Positions 16,412 to 25,529 are shown, numbered from the stretch's first letter. The stretch: DNA of 64,000 bases from an uncultured Coprococcus sp. (GCA_934277375.1 CAKQTZ010000005.1:62001-126000), one strand, 5' to 3'. Notes: generated by a model from the letters alone, not told the origin. Program-made: numbers and translations.

Positions 16412-16449
16412 ATCGCCCGGTTGTGTTAGAATACAGTCGGGCGATTTTG
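16412..16449 (+). terminator. Terminator of the TAXI/GltS cluster, with a promoter box in its loop
   Basis: An 8-bp GC-rich stem (ATCGCCCG 16412-16419, CGGGCGAT 16438-16445) is followed by TTTTGT. The 18-base loop contains TGTTAGAATA (16424-16433), the extended -10 box seen upstream of three other genes in this window. Confidence 0.82.
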
Positions 16450-16536
16450 TATTGAGATTGTGATCAGCAGTAAAATATTGACATCGGTGTGAGATTTTTT
16501 GCATGTCAAACATGTTAAATATGTAGGAGTTTGTGT

Positions 16537-17394
16537 ATGGGTGACAACAGGGTGAAAAACGAGAATCTGATCCTGGATTTTACACATGTATACTGTGACG
16601 AGTATATAAAGGATATAGACAGGTTCAGATATATGGACTGCTCGGACATAGAAGAGACAGATATGTATTGCTCGAAAGAGGCATATAAAAGGATCTGGGA
16701 AAAGATAAAGCCGTACGGAATCCAGGGTATACATTATATTGATTCAGGAAATTATCATTATATAACAAAGATAATAACGGATCATATAGATGAGCCATTT
16801 GGGCTTGTAATGTATGATCACCACACGGATATGCAGATACCGATGGTTCCTGGGATGATGAGCTGTGGAGACTGGGCGGGACAGGCTTTGAGCCAGAATA
16901 AAAATCTCAGGCAGCTTGTGATGGTGGGGCCGCCGGAGAAGGATATAGATCAGACTTTGGAAAGTCACAATGGGAGTCAGAGCGGAAGATTGTTGATATT
17001 TTCTGCCGAAGACCTGCACGGTGGTCTGCTTGAGAATAAGCTGAAACTTATCAGAACAGATCTGCCTCTGTACATATCTATAGACAAAGACGTCCTCGGA
17101 ACAGAGGATTGTGAGACAAATTGGAGTCAGGGGGATATGTCAATCGATGGACTTGAACGCCTGCTCGGTGTCTTTCTTGGCGGTCAGGGTGAAGAAAGAA
17201 ATTATGACGCTTGTCGTAATGATGAAAGATATGCCGGTGATATAAGACATTCAAGAATATTGGGTATTGATATATGCGGAGAGATTCAGACGGATATTCC
17301 GGTTCCGGAGTATCTTGAGGCGGAGGAGAAGAATGAGAAAGTCAATATTGAACTCTTCCGTTTTATATCGGAGCATGTGAAGAAATTCAGATAG
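16537..17394 (+). CDS. Arginase/ureohydrolase-fold protein
   Basis: A 285-residue ureohydrolase-like protein. ATG 16537 is preferred over TTG 16531 because TAGGAGT ends just before 16531. All six Mn-ligand positions of the arginase family can be placed: His in 'SGNYHYIT' (replacing the usual GGDHS), Asp-His-x-x-Asp in 'YDHHTDMQ', and Asp-x-Asp in 'SIDKDVL'. An acidic and Trp-containing substrate loop follows the last motif. The family hydrolyses arginine, agmatine, formiminoglutamate or related guanidino compounds; the sequence does not discriminate between them. It is probably transcribed from the extended -10 inside the preceding terminator loop. The family is clear; the substrate is unknown. 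Confidence 0.82.
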   Translation: MGDNRVKNENLILDFTHVYCDEYIKDIDRFRYMDCSDIEETDMYCSKEAYKRIWEKIKPYGIQGIHYIDSGNYHYITKIITDHIDEPFGLVMYDHHTDMQIPMVPGMMSCGDWAGQALSQNKNLRQLVMVGPPEKDIDQTLESHNGSQSGRLLIFSAEDLHGGLLENKLKLIRTDLPLYISIDKDVLGTEDCETNWSQGDMSIDGLERLLGVFLGGQGEERNYDACRNDERYAGDIRHSRILGIDICGEIQTDIPVPEYLEAEEKNEKVNIELFRFISEHVKKFR

Positions 17395-17474
17395 TATTAT
17401 AAAAATATTAAAACAGAAAAAGGTATTATGCAGAAAACAACGCAAAAATTAGAAAGTATAAGGTGAAATAAAAT

Positions 17475-18149
17475 ATGAAAGAGATTCAGCAGCTGCTGTT
17501 CGAACTACAGGATATGGCATACAGAGATTTTCACAGCAGGCTTATGCCAGACATCGACAAGGAGACGGTTATAGGCATAAGAGTTCCCGTGCTCAGAAAA
17601 TATGCAAAGAGCATAGCTGGAACAGAACTGGCAGAAAAGTTTATAAAAGAACTTCCACACTGTTATTACGAGGAAAATAATCTCCACATGATGCTCATAA
17701 CCGGGATAAAGGATTATGGCAAATGTCTTTCGGAGATAGAGAGATTTCTCCCATATATAGACAACTGGGCGACCTGTGATTTCCCGGCACCGAAGTGTTT
17801 TGAAAAGTACAAGGAAGAACTGCTGCCGGTCATTAAGCGCTGGATCGCCTCAAGCGAGACCTATACTATACGGTATGGAATAGGAATGCTCATGAGATTA
17901 TATCTTGATGAAAACTTTGATCCTGCGTATGTACAGCTTGTGGCGGGCGTCAAATCTGACGAGTATTATGTCAACATGATGATAGCTTGGTACATGGCCA
18001 CAGCGCTGGCGAAGCAGTGGGATGCGGTTGTTCCATATATAGAAGAGCATCTCATGTCCGACTGGGTGCACAGAAAGACTATACAAAAGGCGGTGGAGAG
18101 TTACCGCATAACAGATGAGCAGAAGGTGTATTTACGGAAATTCAGATGA
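17475..18149 (+). CDS. DNA alkylation repair protein (AlkD/AlkC-type HEAT-repeat)
   Basis: A 224-residue all-helical protein of the DNA_alkylation (PF08713) family. Features are the N-terminal 'DIDKETVIGIRVPVLRKYAKSI', then 'LPYIDNWATCDFPAPK', which carries the Trp and Asp that correspond to the catalytic pocket of AlkD glycosylases, and 'VHRKTIQKAVESYRIT' at the end. AlkD-type enzymes excise positively charged alkylated bases such as 3- and 7-methylpurines without base flipping. ATG 17475 follows AAGGTGA. The next gene is an MGMT-type protein, so this is a small alkylation-repair neighbourhood. Each gene has a separate leader. Confidence 0.9.
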   Translation: MKEIQQLLFELQDMAYRDFHSRLMPDIDKETVIGIRVPVLRKYAKSIAGTELAEKFIKELPHCYYEENNLHMMLITGIKDYGKCLSEIERFLPYIDNWATCDFPAPKCFEKYKEELLPVIKRWIASSETYTIRYGIGMLMRLYLDENFDPAYVQLVAGVKSDEYYVNMMIAWYMATALAKQWDAVVPYIEEHLMSDWVHRKTIQKAVESYRITDEQKVYLRKFR

Positions 18150-18257
18150 TGAAATATATGTATATCGGAATATGCAGATATATGAGAAAATCATTAAATT
18201 ATGCAGATATAGCAGGAAATATACATGGCATTAAAAACATGAAAGGCGGCGTAATAC

Positions 18258-18905
18258 ATGACAACAAGAGAGGAAGCTCTCGAATACGGACTATCATTTC
18301 CTGACACATATCAGGAGGCTCCATTTCACGATCAGAACTGGCAGCTTGTCAGGGTGAAGGGCAGCAAGAAGGCATTCCTTTGGACGTATGAGAGGGATGG
18401 ATATATCAATCTGAATGTGAAGGCCGACCCGGAAAGCCGGGACTTCTGGAGGCAGGCATTTGAGTCGGTCATACCGGGATGGCATCAGAACAAGGAGCAC
18501 TGGAACACCATCATCCTTGATGGAAGCGTGCCGGATGATGCTGTTAAACAGATGATAGCGGAGAGCTATGACATAGTGACCTACAGTCCGACAAAGAGAA
18601 TATATGACGCGGTGAAGAAGATTCCGAAGGGCTGTGTTGCCACCTATGGTCAGGTGGCGGAGATGGCTGGGGACAGGAAGATGGCGAGAGCAGTGGGCAA
18701 CGCACTCCATAAGAATCCTGATCCTGAGAATATACCATGTTACCGTGTGGTGAATTCCAGGGGTGAGCTGGCGGGAGCCTTTGCGTTCGGCGGGGCAAAT
18801 GTTCAGGCGGACCGGCTCAGGGCTGATGGTATAGAGGTTGAGAACGGCCGTGTTGACCTAAAAAAATATGGAATGAAAAATGTGGATATAAAAAATGACA
18901 TCTGA
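18258..18905 (+). CDS. MmcQ/YjbR and methylated-DNA methyltransferase fusion
   Basis: A 215-residue two-domain protein. Residues about 1-110 are an MmcQ/YjbR-like domain ('MTTREEALEYGLSFPDTYQEAPF...'), an alpha/beta fold seen in several DNA-associated proteins. Residues about 112-205 are an MGMT/ATL DNA-binding domain ('YDAVKKIPKGCVATYGQVAEMAG...ARAVGNALHKNP...'). The alkyl-acceptor cysteine is present as Cys161 in 'IPCYRVVNS'. The canonical His of PCHR is Tyr162, and this differs from alkyltransferase-like proteins, where Trp replaces the Cys. It may repair O6-alkylguanine or act as an alkylation sensor. ATG 18258 follows AAAGGCGG. Its 3' end overlaps the MATE gene by 11 bases. Confidence 0.87.
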   Translation: MTTREEALEYGLSFPDTYQEAPFHDQNWQLVRVKGSKKAFLWTYERDGYINLNVKADPESRDFWRQAFESVIPGWHQNKEHWNTIILDGSVPDDAVKQMIAESYDIVTYSPTKRIYDAVKKIPKGCVATYGQVAEMAGDRKMARAVGNALHKNPDPENIPCYRVVNSRGELAGAFAFGGANVQADRLRADGIEVENGRVDLKKYGMKNVDIKNDI

Positions 18906-20310
18906 TAACACAAAGAGAAAAGAAAATCAGAATAACCCGCTTGGATATGAGAATGAGGCACATCTGCTCACCAGATTTGCCATACCATGTATCATATCCA
19001 TGCTGGTGACCGCGCTTTACAATATAGTCGACCAGATATTTATAGGACACGGTGTTGGAATGCTTGGAAATGCAGCGACAAATATAGCATTTCCTCTGTC
19101 CACGGCGTGCACCGCCATATCGCTTCTTCTTGGAATAGGAAGTGCGACCAGCTTTTCACTGAAGCTCGGTGCTGGGGATGAGAAGAGGTCTGCGGAGGCC
19201 GCGGGAAATGGAATCTGTCTCATGGCGATATTCGGTGTGGCACTTTTCCTTGTGACGACAATATTCCTGACACCAATGCTGAAGGCGTTTGGCGCAACTG
19301 ACAAGGTTCTGCCATTTGCGCAGGAGTACACAAGGATAACAGCGATAGGTTTTCCGTTCCTGATAGCGAATACCGGAATGAGCAAGCTCATCATGGCGGA
19401 TGGAAGTCCAAGATATTCTATGCTATCTATGCTGGCCGGGGCCATCATAAATACCATACTCGATCCAATACTGATATTTGGATTTGATATGGGTATGCGC
19501 GGTGCGGCTCTGGCAACCATCACAGGACAGATCATATCATTTGCCATAAGTCTCAGATATATGTTCCGTTTCAAGACAATAAAGCTCACAAGAGAAAGTT
19601 TTGTTATGCGAGGAGAGACCTGCGGCAATATATTCAGATTCGGTGCGTCGGCGTGTTTCAATCAGATAGCCATGGCGATAGTCCAGGTTGTCATGAACAA
19701 TACTTTGTCAAGATACGGAGCACAGTCGGTGTATGGAGGAGACATACCTATTGCGTGTTCAGGAATAATAAGTAAAGTTAACATGATATTTATGGCTATA
19801 GTCATAGGAATATCCCAGGGAACCCAGCCGATCATAGGCTTCAACTATGGCGCAGGAAAGTACAGGAGGGTGAGAAAGACTTATCTTCTGGCGCTGGCAG
19901 CAGCATCAGCTCTGTCAATTGTTGCATTTGTGGCATTCCAGTTGTTCCCAAGACAGATCATCAGCGCATTTGGAGAGGGAAGCGAATTGTACTTCCAGTT
20001 TTCCGAGAGATATTTCAGGATATACATGTTCCTGACCATCGTAAATGGAATCCAGCCGGTGACATCCAATTTCTTTAATTCCATAGGCAAGGCAAAACTT
20101 GGCGTGTTCATGTCGCTCACAAGACAGATACTCTTTCTGCTGCCGCTCATCATCATATTCCCTATATTCATGGGAATTGATGGTGTCATGTATGCGGGAC
20201 CAATAGCTGATGGAATAACTGCGATTGTCTGCGGTGTGTTTACGGTGAGGGAACTTAAAGAACTGACTTCTATAGACAGAGATGCAAATGAAAAAACCAT
20301 GAAAATATAG
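18895..20310 (+). CDS. MATE family efflux transporter (first of three)
   Basis: A 471-residue, 12-TM MATE-family transporter. The N-terminus is 'LLTRFAIPCIISMLVTALYNIVDQIFIGHGVG'. The second half has the 'GIISKVNMIFMAIVIGISQGTQPIIGFNYGAG' repeat typical of the family. MATE proteins export cationic drugs or metabolites in exchange for Na+ or H+. ATG 18895 lies inside the end of the MGMT-fusion gene with no clear RBS, suggesting translational coupling. Substrate cannot be predicted. Confidence 0.93.
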   Translation: MTSDNTKRKENQNNPLGYENEAHLLTRFAIPCIISMLVTALYNIVDQIFIGHGVGMLGNAATNIAFPLSTACTAISLLLGIGSATSFSLKLGAGDEKRSAEAAGNGICLMAIFGVALFLVTTIFLTPMLKAFGATDKVLPFAQEYTRITAIGFPFLIANTGMSKLIMADGSPRYSMLSMLAGAIINTILDPILIFGFDMGMRGAALATITGQIISFAISLRYMFRFKTIKLTRESFVMRGETCGNIFRFGASACFNQIAMAIVQVVMNNTLSRYGAQSVYGGDIPIACSGIISKVNMIFMAIVIGISQGTQPIIGFNYGAGKYRRVRKTYLLALAAASALSIVAFVAFQLFPRQIISAFGEGSELYFQFSERYFRIYMFLTIVNGIQPVTSNFFNSIGKAKLGVFMSLTRQILFLLPLIIIFPIFMGIDGVMYAGPIADGITAIVCGVFTVRELKELTSIDRDANEKTMKI

Positions 20311-20331
20311 ACGATAATCAGAAGCTATATA

Positions 20332-20359
20332 TTGCGCATAGAACTCATCGTGCTATAAT
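20332..20359 (+). promoter_or_regulatory. Promoter of feoAB
   Basis: TTGCGC (20332-20337), a 16-base spacer and TATAAT (20354-20359) with a TG extension (TGCTATAAT). The leader to the ATG at 20471 is about 105 bases. No clear Fur or DtxR box is recognised by eye. Confidence 0.7.
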
Positions 20360-20470
20360 TGAGAAAAAATATCAATAAACATAAAGAGACGGCATTCGAC
20401 AGACGATTTTGTGGTACTGAAAGACTGCGTGGATGAATCTGGACGAATGATGAAAGAAGGATAATCAATT

Positions 20471-22807
20471 ATGACACTGAGAGATTTGAAGGTAGGACAG
20501 AGCGCCAGAATAAAGGCCGTTGGCGGTGAAGGAGAGCTAAGACAGCATTTTCTTGACATGGGTGTTATACCCGGTGCGGAGCTCACCCTTGTGAAGCTTG
20601 CTCCGATGGGCGATCCTATGGAGTTTCAGATCCATGGATATGAACTTACACTCAGACTGGCTGATGCAGAGCAGATAGATGCAGAGCAGATAGAGACAAG
20701 ATCCAGAGCCCACACCAGGGTTGAGACCATAGAGGAGAAGGAACATCCGGGACTTGGCGAGGAAGGAAAATATCACGTCAAAGGGGATGGTGATCCGCTT
20801 CCAGAAGGAACAAGACTTACATTTGCCCTGGTTGGCAACCAGAACTGTGGAAAGACGACTCTGTTCAATCAGCTTACCGGATCAAATCAGCATATAGGCA
20901 ATTTCCCCGGAGTAACTGTCGACAGAAAGGACGGCCCGATAAGGGGCATGGAGAATACTTCTGTGACGGATCTGCCTGGAATATATTCGATGTCTCCTTA
21001 TAGCAGCGAGGAGATCGTGTCCAGAAACTTTGTGCTTGATGATCACCCAAAGGCTATCATCAATATAGTAGACGCTACTAATATAGAGCGAAATATGTAT
21101 CTCACAATGCAGCTTCTCGAGATGGAGATACCTGTTGTCGTCGCACTCAACATGATGGATGAGGTCACAGGCAATTCAGGCTCCATAGATGTAAATGGGA
21201 TGGAGGCAATGCTTGGAACCCCGGTTGTGCCTATATCTGCGGCAAAGAACGAGGGTGTGGATGAGCTTGTAAGACACGCCATACATATAGCCAAGTATCA
21301 GGAAAAGCCCGGAAGACAGGACTTCTGTGATGAGAATGAGTTTGGCGGAGCTGTTCACAGGTGTATACATGCGGTGGCGCATCTCATAGAGGATCATGTA
21401 AAGGCGGCAGATCTGCCGCTTAGATTCGCTGCTACCAAGATCATAGAGGGAGATCATCTCATACTTGACAGGCTTGGACTTGATGAGAACGAAAAGGAGA
21501 CGATAGAACATCTTATTATCCAGATGGAAAAAGAGCGAGGACTTGACCGGAGTGCAGCCATAGCTGATATGAGATTTAATTTCATAGAAAAGGTATGTGA
21601 AAATTGCGTAGTCAAGCCAAAGGAGAGCAAAGAGAGGATCAGGAGCGAGAAGATAGATCGCATTCTTACGGGTAAGTATACCGCAATCCCATGCTTTATA
21701 GGTATCATGCTGGCGGTGTTCTATCTGACATTTAACGTGATCGGAGCAGGACTTCAGAACCTTCTGGAGATGGGGATAGATGCGCTCACGGTTCAGGTGG
21801 GAAAGCTTCTCACCGCAGCAAATGTAAATGTGGTGGTCAAGAGCCTGGTTATGGATGGAATATTTGCGGGTGTGGGAAGTGTGCTCAGTTTCCTTCCAAT
21901 AATTGTTACCCTGTTCTTCTTCCTGTCACTTATGGAGGACAGCGGGTATATTGCAAGAGTCGCATTTGTCATGGATAAGCTGCTAAGGAAGATCGGACTT
22001 TCCGGCAAGAGCATAGTTCCGATGCTGATAGGCTTTGGCTGTACGGTTCCGGCCGTCATGGCAACCAGGACACTTCCGAGTGAGAGAGACCGAAAGATGA
22101 CCATTCTGCTCACTCCATACATGAGCTGTTCGGCTAAGCTTCCTATATATGCGTTCTTTGTAAGCGCATTCTTCCCTGGAAAGGGCGGCCTTATTATGGC
22201 AGGGCTTTATTTCCTTGGAATTGCGATAGGAATAATTGTGGCTATGGTTTATCGGAGCACATTGTTTAAGGGCAATGCGGTTCCTTTTGTCATGGAGCTT
22301 CCAAATTACAGACTTCCGGGAGCGAAGAACGTAGGCCAGCTCCTGTGGGAGAAGGCAAAGGACTTCCTGCAAAAGGCGTTTACGGTTATATTTCTTGCAA
22401 CTATATGTATCTGGTTCCTTCAGAGCTTTGATATGCACCTCAATATGGTGACAGACTCTCAGGACAGCATACTTGCTGCGATAGCCGGACTTTTGGTGCC
22501 GATATTTAAGCCGCTTGGACTTGGAGACTGGAGAATATGTACGTCGCTCATAAGTGGTATCATGGCGAAGGAGAGCGTGGTATCTACGCTCGAGATATTG
22601 TTTAACGGATCAGTGACCGCAGCCATCACAACCAGAGCTGCAGCATCGCTGCTCGTATTCAGCCTGCTCTACTCGCCTTGTATAGCAGCCATTGCTTCCA
22701 TCAAGAGAGAGATGGGACATCGCTGGGCTGTCATGGTAGTGATCTGGCAGTGCCTTGTGGCGTGGCTTGCAGCATTTGTGGTGTATATGATTAGCGGGCT
22801 GTTCTGA
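20471..22807 (+). CDS. feoB: Fused FeoA-FeoB ferrous iron transporter
   Basis: A 778-residue protein. Residues 1-75 are an SH3-like FeoA domain ('MTLRDLKVGQSARIKAVGG...'). A linker of about 35 residues follows, then the FeoB G domain: G1 'GNQNCGKTT' (122-130), switch 'NFPGVTVDRKDG', G3 'DLPG', G4 'NMMD'. A helical regulatory segment and two Gate-type TM blocks complete it ('GSVLSFLPIIVTLFFFLSLMEDSGYIARVAF', 'VPMLIGFGCTVPAVMATRTL', 'LISGIMAKESVVSTLEIL'). It imports Fe2+ across the membrane in a GTP-controlled manner. FeoA is usually a separate protein, and this natural fusion fixes 1:1 stoichiometry. No FeoC gene is adjacent. A terminator follows at 22902. Confidence 0.96.
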   Translation: MTLRDLKVGQSARIKAVGGEGELRQHFLDMGVIPGAELTLVKLAPMGDPMEFQIHGYELTLRLADAEQIDAEQIETRSRAHTRVETIEEKEHPGLGEEGKYHVKGDGDPLPEGTRLTFALVGNQNCGKTTLFNQLTGSNQHIGNFPGVTVDRKDGPIRGMENTSVTDLPGIYSMSPYSSEEIVSRNFVLDDHPKAIINIVDATNIERNMYLTMQLLEMEIPVVVALNMMDEVTGNSGSIDVNGMEAMLGTPVVPISAAKNEGVDELVRHAIHIAKYQEKPGRQDFCDENEFGGAVHRCIHAVAHLIEDHVKAADLPLRFAATKIIEGDHLILDRLGLDENEKETIEHLIIQMEKERGLDRSAAIADMRFNFIEKVCENCVVKPKESKERIRSEKIDRILTGKYTAIPCFIGIMLAVFYLTFNVIGAGLQNLLEMGIDALTVQVGKLLTAANVNVVVKSLVMDGIFAGVGSVLSFLPIIVTLFFFLSLMEDSGYIARVAFVMDKLLRKIGLSGKSIVPMLIGFGCTVPAVMATRTLPSERDRKMTILLTPYMSCSAKLPIYAFFVSAFFPGKGGLIMAGLYFLGIAIGIIVAMVYRSTLFKGNAVPFVMELPNYRLPGAKNVGQLLWEKAKDFLQKAFTVIFLATICIWFLQSFDMHLNMVTDSQDSILAAIAGLLVPIFKPLGLGDWRICTSLISGIMAKESVVSTLEILFNGSVTAAITTRAAASLLVFSLLYSPCIAAIASIKREMGHRWAVMVVIWQCLVAWLAAFVVYMISGLF

Positions 22808-22889
22808 TAGAAGAAGTTAATGCTGGTTGAAATATAAAATCACACATAATAATTTAAACGAAAACAAGTTGGTGGATTTTTCCGGATCA

Positions 22890-23000
22890 AGTCATCTTTT
22901 CGCCCCACAACCGCAAGGCTGTGGGGCTTTATTTATGCCCTCCGTCCCCACAGCAAAAGGGTCAGGCCCCTCTGCTCCTTCTGGGGGATGGGAAAATCTG
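22890..23000. repeat. Suspected dispersed GC-rich repeat in the MATE leader
   Basis: A block unlike its AT-rich flanks: the GCCCCACA/TGTGGGGC hairpin, then CGTCCCCACAGC, GGGTCAGGCCCC and a run of G. Its flanks encode the similar peptides NLNENKLVDF and NLNENIFGGF with different codons. It resembles a REP/MITE-like insertion, but the other genomic copies cannot be seen here. Confidence 0.35.
22902..22934 (+). terminator. Terminator after feoB
   Basis: GCCCCACA (22902-22909) pairs with TGTGGGGC (22920-22927), followed by TTTATTTA. It sits at the start of a roughly 100-bp GC-rich block that looks like an inserted repeat. Confidence 0.75.
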
Positions 23001-23024
23001 AATGAAAATATATTTGGAGGTTTT

Positions 23025-24356
23025 ATGAACGAGAATTTTATGAAAGAAAAGCTGGTGTTCCCACTTTTGATGTCCATGGCACTGCCTATGGTTATATCGA
23101 TGATGGTGAATGCTCTGTACAATATAGTTGACAGTTTCTTTGTGGCGAAGATAAGTGAGGATGCGATGACAGCACTTTCGTATGTATTTCCACTGCAGAA
23201 TTTTGTAAATGCTGTGGCGATCGGATTTGGTGTTGGAATAAACGCGGTGATAGCCATATATCTTGGAGCCAAGGACAATGAGCGTGCAGATCGTGCAGCT
23301 AGTTGGGGCATGTTTCTTGCTGTTATACAGGGAATAGTGATGACAGTCGTGTGTATTGCCATCATCCCATCGTTTCTCAGAGCCTTCAAGGCAAGTGGAG
23401 ATGTCCTTGACCTTGGCTGCCGTTATGCTGACATAGTATTTGGATTTTCTGTAATTATTTCGGTTGATCTTGCATTTGAGAAGGTATTTCAGTCAGTTGG
23501 CCGTATGATAGTCACAATGATGGGGCTGATGGGCGGCTGCATTGTGAATATAGTGCTTGATCCGCTGCTGATATTTGGTGTGGGACCATTTCCTGAGTTG
23601 GGTATAGAAGGTGCTGCACTGGCAACTGGCCTGGGACAGGTGTTTACACTGATCATATATTTTGTTGTGTACTTTGGGAGACCGATAAATGTGAAGTTTG
23701 GCATAAAGCATTTGCATGAGGGCGGTCTGATGGTGAAGAAGCTCTATGCCATAGGTATACCTGCCATACTTAATATGGCACTGCCGTCTCTGCTCACAAG
23801 TGCACTCAACGCCATACTCAGCATGTATTCGGCAACTTATGTCATGATCCTGGGCGTGTACTACAAGCTTCAGACCTTCCTGTATATGCCGGCAAATGGA
23901 ATCATTCAGGGAATGCGTCCTATCATAGGCTATAACTATGGTGCCGGAGAGCATGCCAGGGTGAAGAAGATATTCACCATAACGCTTGCATTAAATGCTG
24001 GAATCATGCTGGCTGGAACAGTTGTGTGCCTGCTCATCCCGGAGAGGCTTATAGGTATGTTCACAGAGAATATGTCTACAATAAATGCAGGTGGAACAGC
24101 ACTGCGCATCATATGTGCCGGATTTGTAGTGTCGGCCGTGTCGGTAACTGCATCGGGAGCACTTGAGGGATTGGGAAAGGGAACTCCGTCCCTGCTCATA
24201 TCCCTGCTCAGATATGTGGTTGTCATAATCCCTGTAGCGTGGATTCTTTCAAGACAGTGTGGATTTGGACCTGCCGGTGTGTGGAATGCGTTCTGGGTAG
24301 CAGAGCTTATAACGGCGGTGTGCGCAGCGTTTATATATAGATGGGCTATGAGATAA
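23025..24356 (+). CDS. MATE family efflux transporter (second of three)
   Basis: A 443-residue, 12-TM MATE transporter. ATG 23025 is chosen because TTGGAGG (23014-23020) precedes it. The frame is open back to 22827, but that extension runs through a terminator hairpin and repeat-like DNA and is unlikely to be translated. Family features include 'MALPMVISMMVNALYNIVDSFFVAKISEDAMTALSYVFP' near the N-terminus and 'GIIQGMRPIIGYNYGAGEHARVKK' in the second half. It is a probable multidrug or metabolite exporter. Its 3' end overlaps the convergent nuclease-like gene by 11 bases (24346-24356). Confidence 0.92.
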   Translation: MNENFMKEKLVFPLLMSMALPMVISMMVNALYNIVDSFFVAKISEDAMTALSYVFPLQNFVNAVAIGFGVGINAVIAIYLGAKDNERADRAASWGMFLAVIQGIVMTVVCIAIIPSFLRAFKASGDVLDLGCRYADIVFGFSVIISVDLAFEKVFQSVGRMIVTMMGLMGGCIVNIVLDPLLIFGVGPFPELGIEGAALATGLGQVFTLIIYFVVYFGRPINVKFGIKHLHEGGLMVKKLYAIGIPAILNMALPSLLTSALNAILSMYSATYVMILGVYYKLQTFLYMPANGIIQGMRPIIGYNYGAGEHARVKKIFTITLALNAGIMLAGTVVCLLIPERLIGMFTENMSTINAGGTALRIICAGFVVSAVSVTASGALEGLGKGTPSLLISLLRYVVVIIPVAWILSRQCGFGPAGVWNAFWVAELITAVCAAFIYRWAMR

Positions 24357-25293
24357 TCCCCAGCTTCTTAAGCGCTGTTATAGTACAGATGGAGGTATTC
24401 TTATCGTAGCCAAGTTCCTCAAGCTTTGCCGGATCAGAAATATTCTCTTTTTGAGCTGTGATCATCGCTTCAGTCAGGAGATCCTGGCCTTCGGAGCGCC
24501 CTTCGGCAAGACCCTCATCCTTGCTTTCCTTAAGTTCTTTAGCCATGATTCTTCTCATTGCATCGTTCATCATAGAATGTGCCTCCTTCCATGTTTCAAT
24601 TTTTTTCTCATTTGCATCAGATACAATAGCGAATATTGATTCCGCGAATATACTATGTTTGCCATCTAGCAGGTTTACATTGTTCAAAAAATCATTGTAA
24701 GTGTCTTCTGTAATATCAGCAGTTAGCGCGTTCAGCCAGATTATGTCCTTTTCTGCTCTGTCAGATTTTTCGGAATCTGATGACGATTTTGTAATGACAA
24801 GCTGCATAGGAAACTGAGCGCCTCCTATGTGGTAGATGTTCCTAATATCTTCGTGTATAGTGTATCCATGTTTTTTTAGATTTTTCATCAGCTCTCTCGG
24901 ATATGCAGCACGCACAATTGATATAGTAATATCATTTTCACAGACTGGAGCACCGTATGTATCACAGTTAGCAGGCGAAATCATATATAGCAGCGCGTAA
25001 GCCTGTACCTTATAGAAAGTTTCGAGGTTTAACTCATCCTTAGGCGATTTGTATTCAAGAATATTGTGTTTTCTGAAGAATCTGCCGGTGTTATTGTTGA
25101 TGACAAGATCATTAGGTTTCTTGACTACAGTCAAGTCTATGCTCAATGGTTTTCTTGTGAGCTGAAACTCTTCGTTGAATTCAATGTCATCCTCATAGTC
25201 TTTCAGATACAGTCGCATGGCATGAACAAATCCTGTGTGCCACTGGATACGGCTAGTGTCAAGTTTATCGTTTGGTTTGTTGTTATTTCTCAA
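24346..25293 (-). CDS. PD-(D/E)XK nuclease family protein (Rpn/PDDEXK_2-like)
   Basis: A 315-residue protein. An N-terminal restriction-endonuclease-like core shows 'PLSIDLTVVKKP' and 'HNILEYKSPKD', fitting the Asp and Glu-x-Lys of a PD-(D/E)XK site. A long middle region follows, then the C-terminal 'KESKDEGLAEGRSEGQDLL' Gly/Glu-rich helix typical of the YhgA/Rpn-like 'PDDEXK nuclease family transposase' proteins common in Lachnospiraceae. A TTG start at 25293 with TGGAGG seven bases upstream is used. The gene points against its left neighbour and overlaps its tail. The role is uncertain (recombination, defence or a domesticated mobile-element gene). No inverted repeats or second transposase gene are seen. 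Confidence 0.78.
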   Translation of the reverse strand: MRNNNKPNDKLDTSRIQWHTGFVHAMRLYLKDYEDDIEFNEEFQLTRKPLSIDLTVVKKPNDLVINNNTGRFFRKHNILEYKSPKDELNLETFYKVQAYALLYMISPANCDTYGAPVCENDITISIVRAAYPRELMKNLKKHGYTIHEDIRNIYHIGGAQFPMQLVITKSSSDSEKSDRAEKDIIWLNALTADITEDTYNDFLNNVNLLDGKHSIFAESIFAIVSDANEKKIETWKEAHSMMNDAMRRIMAKELKESKDEGLAEGRSEGQDLLTEAMITAQKENISDPAKLEELGYDKNTSICTITALKKLGIIS

Positions 25294-25529
25294 ATAAGTA
25301 CCTCCATTTTACCCCATAAATTCATAAATAACAATGTTGTAAATAGCTAAGCTGGCCAGCTCATTTTTTCGTGTTCGCAATTCCCGCGGGAGATACTTTT
25401 CATTGAGAATACATGGGAGAAGTCTGAAATTCAAGCGGCTTGAAAGAGATTTAATGAAAGCTTTAGAAAAGTATACAAAACGGAGAATTTGGGATATAAA
25501 TTGAACTATTGCCCCTCAAACATTCGATA

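Noticed and set aside
22827..23024. 66-residue N-terminal extension of the second MATE protein
   Set aside because: It spans a terminator and repeat-like DNA, and a good RBS precedes ATG 23025.
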